Assembly (NCBI GenBank): GCA_963576565.1
Contig: OY755038.1
Coordinates: 11,485,756-11,549,755, forward strand
Direction: 5' to 3'
From: Aspidapion aeneum
Lineage: Eukaryota > Arthropoda > Insecta > Coleoptera > Brentidae
Length of the DNA: 64,000 bases
Both the position numbers and the translations under genes were made by a program. The notes below the pieces were generated by a model. That model had not been told where the DNA came from, did not search any database, and was given only the letters and a program-made list of their open reading frames with translations. Position 1 is the stretch's first letter; each line of letters opens with the position of its first letter. This document shows positions 36,900 through 47,000 of the stretch, in pieces.

Positions 36900-37720
36900 A
36901 CACATTTTTCGTTTTCTTTAATGCTCTCTTTATTTCTGCTTTGTTTATTTCGGGTTGTAGTTCTGAGTTTATGTTCTTTATTTTTGTTTGTAGTTTCTTT
37001 GTGGTTTCTCGCGATGGTTCCCTTTTTGTTTGGAATAATTCTGTATAGAATAGCTGTGTGATATTTATAATATCCTCTTTAACGTTATTTTCTATGCCGT
37101 TAATGTCTTTTATGTTAATTTATTTCATATCTACCTAGAGTCTGTTGATGTGATCGTTTATAATATACTTTTGAAAAAAAATAATAATTAAAAAAAAATA
37201 ATATTAATAAAAAATTTATCAACAATTAATTATGGCTCTTTCTTTTGTATTTTCTTGCATCATTTTTCTTATAGTTTTATTTATTTCTGTGTATTCTATC
37301 GATGTTCTTGTTCCTTTTTTTTCCAGGTTTCGCCTTGTTCCATGAGTTTCTTTATCTCTTTTAACATTTTTTCTTCGGTCATAGCTTTTGTCAGCGTAGC
37401 ATTTATTTCATCTATATTTTCATTTTCGCATCTTAAGTTTTGGATTAGCTGTTCCTTTGGCATTTCTTTGTATATAGCTTTATTTTGTGTAAGTTTATTC
37501 ATGTCAAGTTGTTCATTGTTATGGTTAATTATTCTTTTCATTTCAAAATTGCTATCAATGCAGATTTTTGTTCTGACCATCCTGTGATCACTGCCTGTTG
37601 TAAAGTGATTTGTTTTGTTTTCTATGGAAGTTAATTTATTTAATTTTAAAAAGTAAAGGCATTTTAAAAAAGATAATTTTAACATTGTAGGTTGATTTTT
37701 TATCATTGTTTTTGAGGCAA
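36900..37720 (-). pseudogene. Non-LTR retrotransposon fragment: endonuclease end, linker and start of RT
   Basis: The minus strand 37706-37296 encodes ...NHFTTGSDHRMVRTKICIDS, the C-terminal 'SDHR' block of an APE-type endonuclease, then a Lys/Glu-rich linker. After a frameshift at the A-run near 37320 it continues KGTRTSIEYTEINKTIRKMM (to about 37230). Further disruptions lead to NINSELQPEINKAEIKRALKK (about 36900-37000), like the segment that opens the RT domain. It probably belongs to the same kind of element as the RT fragment at 6075-6950. It is dead. Confidence 0.75.
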
Positions 37721-37729
37721 AATTAGTTG

Positions 37730-38535
37730 TTAAGAGTATTTAAGAATAAGCAAAAACTGCTTTAGGCAAAAATTTTTTTCTATTTCTAGAAATTTTATGC
37801 TATATTTTATTACGTAATCCATACCCAAGGACTATAGACATAAAGGACTGCTTAGTTCCATTTAACCTGTGTTAACAAATTATGCAGGGTGGGGAGAGCG
37901 GCGTGACGTCACCACTTGTGCTAAATCCTTTGTCTACGTTCGTTGTATATGATATTATTCGTATTTTCAAGAGAGTTTTGTTGATATTTCGCTGCATAGT
38001 TTGTGTTTTTTGGATTGTTTCAGTGCAGTGCTACTATGAAAAGACATAATAAATAAACATTTTTACGTTTGGTTTGTTAACAGTTTGTAAAAATTCGATT
38101 CAGGACAGAGAAGAACGTTTGTTTACAGAGTAAAAAAAATGGCCACGATTTTCTCAGCAAATGGGCTTCTTGTTTAATAATATCTATCAAGAAAATTACA
38201 AAAGATTGTGAATTGAAAAGGAATATTTTTCTAAATGAAATATTATTATTTATATTAATATTTTTAATTTATTGTATGTATCTGTACGTTTCTTTTTTTT
38301 GTAAAAATGTAATAATAAATACTTTTTTTGTTCTATATTCCCATTTTTTTATTATCTATTAAATAATTTCTTAACATGCTTTAAAAAGCGGTTGTAATAA
38401 TTAAACTATACATGATGTGCTTTTTTTTTCTCTCTTTGTTTTTTGTCTATTTGTTAAGAACAATATTTGTGCTTTTCCTTTTATTAAATAAATCAATAAA
38501 TTTTTGGTTTCGTTTTTAATTATTATCGCAAATTA
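37730..38535. other. Noncoding, AT-rich
   Basis: No gene and no clear element were found. A segment with GTGACGTCACCACTTGTGCT (37900) has a distant, inverted look-alike at 42948-42972 (AGCACAAGTGGTGACGTAAC), so unresolved pieces of a repeat flank the composite array on both sides. Confidence 0.35.
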
Positions 38536-39298
38536 TACAGGGTGTCCCATAACTTGGGGGCCATAGTGCAGCAGGTGATAGAGGAGGTTATTTCCGAAAA
38601 AAAAGTTTATTTAACATAGGGTCAACACACATCTGTTTTTAAGATATTTAAAGTAAGAGGAGTGGGGAAAAAAGGGTTTTGCAAAAAAGAAAATCTATCA
38701 CAGACAGCTGAATACTCAGCTAATTGTGATTTAAAAATGTGATACTCCTTTTTTTGATAAAATTACAAGTTACGAAAATACAAGCTGTCAAAATTGACTC
38801 CAAAAATGTATAAAAAATAATCATTATTTTTTTTTAATTAATTACGAAAATACAGGCTGTCAAAATTACCTCCAAAAATGTATAAAAAATTAAAAAAAAT
38901 TTTAAATTAATTTTTGCTTACTTATTCTTTAAAAAAATATCAATAATATTTTATTTATTATTATGTGTCGCTAAAGGCTTGTTTTTATTAACAAAATATA
39001 TAAAAAAAAACATTGCGTTTAATATGCCATTTATAAAAGGCCGACTAGTTTTTTTCAAAATAAATTTGATTTCAATTTATTGCTCTTGTTCTGATACACG
39101 ACTTTACCAAATTTAATGTTTATACTGCGTTTTTTGAAAAAGTTATTATCAAAAAAGTTAAAAAAATTGCCAACTTTGATGCTCTGTATCTCTACAAAGA
39201 AAGAGTTTTGACCCATGCATTATAGGAAGTTTTTTATCAGACATGACTTCCTCTATCACCTGTTGGCCTATGGCCCCTAAGTTATGGGATGCCTTGTA
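38536..39298. mobile_element. Mariner-type MITE-C copy 2 (759 bp), TA target
   Basis: The element is 38538-39296, inverted relative to 21658-22314, with CAGGGTGTCCCATAACTTGG at the left and the complement of CAAGGCATCCCATAACTTAG at the right. It is longer than copy 1 because of an internal duplication of a ~100-bp segment (ATACA(A/G)GCTGTCAAAATT twice, 38779 and 38850). Confidence 0.75.
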
Positions 39299-41515
39299 TA
39301 GGTACTACGACATTATGTGTAGTTTTTTTTTCACTTTAAATATTTAAATTTAATTTATTTAACAGATATTTCAAATATAAAATCATTTATCATCCTTTTA
39401 TTTAATGTAGACAATATTTTTAAATGTACAATGCCTTAATTTTGCATAAAAGTTAATTTGCATAAAGAAAATAGCTCTAAAAGCACATAAAATCCAATCA
39501 AACAAATTTCATGGCTAATCGGGCAAAAAGGAGTTTTTTGTTTCCCTTATATTTTTCCGTGGGTAGCTTGAAAGCTTAACCTCACGGGGGTCCAAGATCT
39601 AATGGACACCTAATAAGTGTTGACAGTTAACCGTTTCGTCCTTATGGGACTCCTCAGAACACTGCTGGTCAAGTGACAAATCTTGCGAAGTTAATCAGAC
39701 GGTTTTGTCTCTAATTAAACGTAATTAGTGAGCGAACTATAGCAAGAGGCGCCATCTACCGAGATACGAGAGAAACAAAAAACCAAAAGCAGCGAAACAC
39801 TGCTATACAATGTCGATCAATGAAAAGATCGAATGCAAATAAAAGAAAACAACTATAGTCCGTGACCTACGACAGCTCTTTGTCTTTTCAGGCCGGATCA
39901 ACGCATTTTGCATTTTTACCCGTCATCAAGACAGTGAACGTCAATCAACGGAATTTTTAAGCCAAACAATACTAACAAACGTGAAATTTCATACCCTTGA
40001 ATTTAAAAATCAAACAAGTTTCATGGCTAATCGGGCAAAAAGGAGTTTTTTGTTTCCCTTATATTTTTCCGTGGGTAGCTTGAAAGCTTAACCTCACGGG
40101 GGTCCAAGATCTAATGGACTAATAAGTGTTGACAGTTAACCGTTTCGTCCTTATGGGACTCCTCAGAACACTGCTGGTCAAGTGACAAATCTTGCGAAGT
40201 TAATCAGACGGTTTTGTCTCTAATTAAACGTAATTAGTGAGCGAACTATAGCAAGAGGCGCCATCTACCGAGATACGAGAGAAACAAAAAACCAAAAGCA
40301 GCAAAACACTGCTATACAATGTCGATCAATGAAAAGATCGAATGCAAATAAAAGAAAACAACTATAGTCCGTGACCTACGACAGCTCTTTGTCTTTTCAG
40401 GCCGGATCAACGCATTTTGCATTTTTACCCGTCATCAAGACAGTGAACGTCAATCAACGGAATTTTTAAGCCAAACAATACTAACAAACGTGAAATTTCA
40501 TACCCGTGAATTTAAAAATCAAACAAGTTTCATGGCTAATCGGGCAAAAAGGAGTTTTTTGTTTCCCTTATATTTTTCCGTGGGTAGCTTGAAAGCTTAA
40601 CCTCACGGGGGTCCAAGATCTAATGGACTAATAAGTGTTGACAGTTAACCGTTTCGTCCTTATGGGACTCCTCAGAACACTGCTGGTCAAGTGACAAATC
40701 TTGCGAAGTTAATCAGACGGTTTTGTCTCTAATTAAACGTAATTAGTGAGCGAACTATAGCAAGAGGCGCCATCTACCGAGATACGAGAGAAACAAAAAA
40801 CCAAAAGCAGCAAAACACTGCTATACAATGTCGATCAATGAAAAGATCGAATGCAAATAAAAGAAAACAACTATAGTCCGTGACCTACGACAGCTCTTTG
40901 TCTTTTCAGGCCGGATCAACGCATTTTGCATTTTTACCCGTCATCAAGACAGTGAACGTCAATCAACGGAATTTTTAAGCCAAACAATACTAACAAACGT
41001 GAAATTTCATACCCGTGAATTTAAAAATCAAACAAGTTTCATGGCTAATCGGCCAAAAAGCTTGTTTGATTTTTAAATTCACGGGTATGAAATTTCACGT
41101 TTGTTAGTATTGTTTGGCTTAAAAATTCCGTTGATTGACGTTCACTGTCTTGATGACGGGTAAAAATGCAAAATGCGTTGATCCGGCCTGAAAAGACAAA
41201 GAGCTGTCGTAGGTCACGGACTATAGTTGTTTTCTTTTATTTGCATTCGATCTTTTCATTGATCGACATTGTATAGCAGTGTTTCGCTGCTTTTGGTTTT
41301 TTGTTTCTCTCGTATCTCGGTAGATGGCGCCTCTTGCTATAGTTCGCTCACTAATTACGTTTAATTAGAGACAAAACCGTCTGATTAACTTCGCAAGATT
41401 TGTCACTTGACCAGCAGTGTTCTGAGGAGTCCCATAAGGACGAAACGGTTAACTGTCAATACTTATTAGGTGTCCATTAGATCTTGGACCCCCGTGAGGT
41501 TAAGCTTTCAAGCTA

Positions 41516-42815
41516 CCCACGGATAGTGATGGGCAATCCGGGTCTTTTTTGAGATCCGGCTCAACGGATCCGGGTCAGTACAAAGAGCCGACTCACTGAA
41601 CCGGCTCGCGGATCCGGATCTCTTTATTTTTTAAAGATATTCTCTAATCAAGGCCAACACAAAAATAGAGGCCACGACCCTGAAAAAATCAGCTGTTCTC
41701 CCGGGGCTGAATTTTACATTGGGTCTTATGGGAGGTCAGACGTTTTTTTATGATATTTTCAAAATGGCACTACAGATTTCCGCAAAATTTCAGTGAAATA
41801 TTCTCAGACACCATCCCGATATTCCTCCAAAGGTTTGTAAGGAAGCAACATGATTAAAAGGTTAAAATCTTCAAGATTTAGCATTCCTTATTTTGAATTC
41901 AAATTACCCGCCATGTACCACATGCCAACTGTTATATTTGACATGTATTTGACTTTGTCATATGTGATTGTCACATTCGCTTCTGCTTTAAACTTAATTT
42001 TTGTGTGAGCTAATGAAGCGGCTATGAAAAATTAGGGCTTACTATACATTTAAAAAAAATTGTTCTGCCAGAATAAAGTAAAAACAATCTCAAAAACGGC
42101 TTTATTTAACAAAAAATCAAATATCCATGAACCGTCATTCCAACTTCAAAATTTTAAAGACAATCAGCTGTGTCGTAACGTGACCATAAAAAAAAAAATC
42201 AGCCCCGGATGTGACGTCAACAAAGTGGAGGATCGTGGCCCGTCCATTTTGATAGCCCTGCTCTAATTAAACTCAAAGAATAGACTTCCTAACTAACCTT
42301 AAGAATAGACCTCTAGAGTCCACGGGGTTGAGAGGTGGCGCCACCAAATCCTTGGCGGGACATAAGAAAACTATAACAAAGTCATTGTAGTTGGACCATA
42401 AACAAAATATCAAGAAACACGGCCCTTTTTTTTCAAGTAATTAAGTAAATAAATTATCATAAAATTGTGCCGTAAAAAATAAAGTTTTTAAATAAAAGTT
42501 GTCAACGTGGTCTTTACGCAGCCTCCCTCCAGTGTTCTGTATCTTTGCGATTCGTGAGATTCAACGCATTCAACGGATCTCGGATCTCTTCGGTCGCTTG
42601 ATCTTTTCGAGCGGTTATAACTGCGGTTCAGTCGGGAGTTCCGTGGTCGGAAGAGTTCGTGAATATTCGGACGCTTTCTCAATCGTCAGATCCTCACAGA
42701 TCGCGGATCCGCGAACCGGCTCTTTGAAAACCGGAGAGTCGGTTCTCACGGCTCAGTATAAAGATCCGGATCTTTGAACCGGTTCATTCGCGAACGACCC
42801 ATCACTACCCACGGA
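41516..42815. mobile_element. hAT-like non-autonomous element (1284 bp incl. nested MITE-A), 8-bp target duplication
   Basis: The element is 41524-42807. It has inverted TAGTGATGGG termini and the exact 8-bp direct repeat CCCACGGA at 41516-41523 and 42808-42815. Joining the flanks restores GCTACCCACGGAAAAATAT, which is intact in the sister units of the array. The subterminal regions carry many GGATCCGG, GAACCGGCTC and related words, as in hAT elements. Without the nested MITE-A it would be about 665 bp. No transposase is encoded. Confidence 0.9.
41642..42267. mobile_element. MITE-A copy 3 (612 bp) nested in the hAT-like element, 7-bp target duplication
   Basis: The element is 41649-42260, with CAAGGCCAACACAAAAATAG first and the complement of CAGGGCTATCAAAATGGACG last. 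CTCTAAT is repeated exactly at 41642-41648 and 42261-42267. The interior is nearly identical to copies 2, 4 and 6, implying recent activity. Confidence 0.92.
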
Positions 42816-43088
42816 AAAATATAAGGGAAACAAAAAACTTCTTTTTGTCCGATTAGCCATGAAACTTGTTTGATTTTTAAAGTCACGGGTATGAAATTTC
42901 ACGTTTGATAAAATCCAATATAACAATAGGCGCGCTTTCTGCCCAGCACAAGTGGTGACGTAACAGCGAGTTTGACCTTAAACATCGATTGCAGACAGAT
43001 TCGGCCAACTGAGCAATCCTGTCTAGTGTATAATCGTTGATCCATACCCACCTCTTCGAGGTCGTTGGTAATCATAAATGCCCCTTTG

Positions 43089-43857
43089 TACAGGGTGTCG
43101 CATTATATTTTTTCCCACCCTTTTAGACCATTAATAATTGATATAGGAATATACAAGAAATTAAGAAATTGTGTTCGAATTCGCGAAATTTTTACTTTTA
43201 AATTGCATCTTGACTTTATCCCTGATGCTTACCATATTTGACAGGCGCTCAAATTTATAGTTTTTGTAAATTGGATGCTCCTTATATTTTTAATTAATAG
43301 ATTAGGCTTATAACAGTACCGCTCTTGTGTTAATTTTAGTGTGCTTATTCCAAATTACGTTAGTCCCCATGTTTCAACAGTGACAATGACACAACTTTGT
43401 TTATGTTACTATATTCCGAAAACCGCATAGTGACCGGTTGTCATTTTGAGCGTCATTTAAAAAAAAAATAGTTGTCATTGTCACTGTTTATACATGGAGA
43501 CTAACATAGTTCGAAATGAGGACACTGAAATTACCACAAAAGTGGTAATGTTATCTTTTTATTATTTAAAAATTTATCGCTAATATTTCAGAAACTATTT
43601 ATCAAAACTGCGACATATGGGGTATTTTTGGAAAGTATATGCCAAGCCTAATCTATTAATTAAATAATATAAGGAGCATCCAATTTACAAAAACTATAAA
43701 TTTCAGCGCCTGTCAAATACGGTAAGCATCAGGAATAAAGTCAAGATGCAATTTAAAAGTCAAAATATCGCTAATTCGAACACAATTTATTTTATATTCC
43801 TACATCAATTATTAATGATCTAAAAGGGTGGGAAAAAATATAATGAGACACCCTGTA
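43089..43857. mobile_element. Mariner-type MITE with ~270-bp inverted arms, TA target
   Basis: The element is 43091-43855. CAGGGTGTCGCATTATATTT at the left and the complement of CAGGGTGTCTCATTATATTT at the right begin long, well-matched arms ('CCCACCCTTTTAGA', 'ATGCAATTTAAAAGT', 'GGAGCATCCAATTTACAAAAACTATAAATTT', 'CTAATCTATTAATTA'). TA flanks both ends. It ends 150 bp before the first visible exon of the RIIa/IQ gene, so it lies in that gene's promoter or first intron. Confidence 0.85.
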
Positions 43858-44011
43858 CAGTAATAAAACTTAAATTTAAATATCAATTTATCAAAATGTG
43901 TTCTATAAAAAGATTCTGCGTAAAACTTTTGATCAGTTTTTCCCTGAAACTAAATGCCTCAATTTAACTTAAATACAGCGTAAATATGTACACCCTGTGT
44001 TTTTAGCAATA

Positions 44012-47000
44012 ATGCAAGTAGCAACTACAATCAATAAACCGGATGGCATAATTGTAAAACGAGTGAGCGTCCCAGTAGGCCTGGAAGAAATTATGCAAGG
44101 GCTTACCAAGGAAGTTTTAAGAAAAAAACCGAAAGATCTCTACAAGTTTGCTGCTGAATATTTTGAAAGATTGTTAGCATTGAGGCAGGAAAAGGAACTC
44201 AAAGGTGAGTCGAATAAAAGCGTTTTAGAAGTTGATCCAAACGGAACGCGGTTTTTTTTTTATCGAAAAAAATTTTATCGAGTCCAGTCGATTTTTTTTT
44301 ATCGAATAAACTTTTTTGTGAAAACAATTTTATCGCAAACCGTTTTACCCAATTACATTTTTATCAAAAACTTTTTCATCGAATTGCATTTTTATCGAAT
44401 AACAGTTTTATCGAAAACACTTATCTAATTGCATTTTTAGCAGAAACAATTACAGTAAAACCTCGCCTTGCGGAGACCTCTTTTAAGCGGACACTCCCTT
44501 TAGGCGGACAAATTTGTTGGAACCAAGCTTTTCCCTATTTCTTTACATGTAAAATTCGATCCTATCACCGGACACTCTAATAACCGGACGCGGACAATTT
44601 GTTTTGGTTAAAAAATTCTGAAACCTCCCTTAACCGGACGTACCTCTGACAACGGGACGTAGCGCTGCACGTCATGGGCATAAATGTTATGTAGTATGTT
44701 GGCACCAACGGACTCTGCAGCCGAGGAATTACTTATTTCCGTTTTAATGGGGAGACTAAATACTTCTGTCTTATTTACAACATATTTTCTTCGGCGGGAC
44801 TGCTGTGTTTTATTTTTATTGTTCAGTTGGGTAGTAATAGATCTCTTTGAAATGGCGCCTAGTAAAAAACTTCTTAGTTTCCATGGAAAAATGGAAGTTG
44901 TTAATGTTTCGGAGAAAGATCATCTATCAGCTCAAAAAATCGCTAAAAACTTTAATATCGGAAAAACTCAAAGAGCGGAAATTGTTAATAAATATATATT
45001 AAAATTTCGCAGTTCTCTCTCATAAGCGGAGAGCTCTAATAAGCGGACAAAATTGATGAAACCGTGAGTGTCCGCTTATAGGAGGTTTCACTGTACTACT
45101 TTTAAAAATTGTTTTATTTTCAGAAACAGTCCATACTGTCCAATCGGCAATTCGAGTAGAAGGTATCAAACCGAAACCATTAGAAAAAGTGACCCCTAGG
45201 AGACAACCGCGACAAGTTTCAAGACAAATTAGCGTCAGAAAAGAGGACGTGCCACTAATAAGTGAAAATAAAGATCGTACACGAAGAATTACTCCGAATA
45301 GACAGAGTAATGCCACTACTCGAAATTCTGTAAGTCAGACAAGGAACAGAGATTCTTCGGTTGATTCTAACCGTAAAGCAAAAGCAATAAGCTCGAACAA
45401 AACAACCAAAATATCTAGTAATCAAAGTTCTCCAAGGGATAAACCAGAAACGAGCACTGCACATAAAAGAAGTAGTAGCAGAGAAAGTATTAAAAGCAAG
45501 TCCAATGAGAAATCCTTAAAACCAAATATCCCAAAAGTTACAGGTGGTAATAAAAGTCAAAATAGTACAAATGAATCCACCAAAATGGTTGCAATAGTCG
45601 AAGGAATTGAGCAAAAAGACAAATTTGAGGACAGAATTAAAACTAAACAAATAAATAATTTGAAGGAGGAAACAAGAGAGGCAATTTGTAAGGATATAGA
45701 ATTTATTCAAGAAAAATCTGAAGATGAACTAAATGCAGTTAAAAATACAGAAGTCACCGAAAGTTTTAAGAATATTGACAAAGAAATAGTGTTAAAGGGT
45801 TCAGATCAGCCGAAAGAAACAACCGCAAATGAAGAATCGGTCGATGAGGTTGATAAAACAAATGAAGCATTTACTGATACAAACATTACAAAAACTAATC
45901 TAGAATCTGTTAAGGAATTTACTGGAGAATCAAGCAATTCTCGTGTATTGTCGATAGACAGAGGTGCTCAGAAAGAAAGTCTTGATATGGTACAAAAATC
46001 AAATACAGATCAAGAAGTTGAAAACGTAGGAAATAAGCATCTCGTTAAAGAAGATATTGATGATAAAAATATAAATTCTGTACAAGCATTTTTAGAATTG
46101 CCTGAGACCCCAAAGATAACTGAAGATTTAAAAAACTATGCTGATTCAACTGTTTCTGACAATTTGGTTCCAGTAGCTGCACTTGAAGAATATGTGGGTA
46201 AGTCCAGTGCTATTCAGATTAAATCAATTGTCCCAAACGAGACAAATGTAGCCAATACCAGTTTATCTAAATCAGAAACAGAAAGTAAAGGACTGAAAAC
46301 GGAGGTAAAATTATTGGAAAAAGAGGGTGAAATTGCAAAAATTGATAAACACACCGAATCGCAAATACCAGATAGTCAAAAACAGTTGATCAAGCATTCA
46401 AAAAACGATGTAGAGTCTGTTAAAAGTCCACCGGATAAAATAGAAGAGAATGCAAGAGATAAAATTGTTGAAGAGGCACAAATGTTGAATTTTTTAAATA
46501 TGGAGAAAAAAGACGATTTAGAAACCACTGAATTTTTATTACCGAAGATTGGCAAAGATGTAGTTGACGATCTAATCAAAGAAAATGAAAAACTCAACAA
46601 TGAAATTCATCATGAACTGGAAAAAATAAAAAATGATATTGATCACAATAAAGAAGAACTCAAAGCAACTTTCGATAAACAAACTTTACCAAATGCTGAA
46701 ATTCATAAAGAAATACAAAACGATAAAGAAGATTCTATAAATAAAGCAATAAAAAATGTAGTCGAAGATCAGACTAGCGTTAGTTCTCTTGCTCACGAAA
46801 AAGAAAACCTTGATTTGAAAAAAAATGAAGCAGAATCCAACAAAAACGTTTTACCCACAGATGTCACTCAGCGTATAGGTAACATTGTTAAAAGTGATAT
46901 TACAAAATTCATTCAAAACGAACATTTTAATGTATTTAAAGACATTAAACCTCAAAATCAAGAATCAAGGGCTGCCCAAATAACTCAGGTTGTTGAAGCT

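Larger units (their letters stand above)
39487..42919. mobile_element. Composite array of ~510-bp units with a terminal inverted unit, flanked by a 12-bp direct repeat
   Basis: Three nearly identical direct units begin at about 39499, 40010 and 40520; the anchor ATGGCTAATCGG is at 39511, 40022, 40532 and 41041. Just after the start of a fourth unit (41040-41057) the array flips, and one unit follows in inverted orientation (41058-41523, resuming 42808-42907). The block 39499-42907 is bounded by the same 12 bases, ATAAAATCCAAT, at 39487-39498 and 42908-42919. The outer ends both read CAAAC...AAATTTCAT inward. The inverted unit is split by a hAT-like element. There is no ORF. Older dispersed relatives lie at 6970, 24600-25400 and 60240-60560. 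The class is unknown. Confidence 0.8.

Noticed and set aside
39487..41060. CRISPR-like or bacterial array
   Set aside because: Units are ~510 bp with no short repeat/spacer structure, in a clearly eukaryotic intron-bearing genome.
32519..42266. Similar 63-68-codon frames at 32519-32710 and 42060-42266, as a conserved small protein
   Set aside because: Both lie inside MITE-A copies; similarity is explained by element identity, the frame differs in length between copies and ends in the terminal inverted repeat.
43997..44011. Start of the RIIa/IQ protein at 43997
   Set aside because: The codon there is GTG, and a 3' splice site ends at 44006; the first in-frame ATG after the acceptor is 44012.
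45189..45191. Independent start of the giant frame at 45189
   Set aside because: The codon is GTG, and the frame is continuous with the RIIa exon through a proper ttttcag acceptor at 45123.
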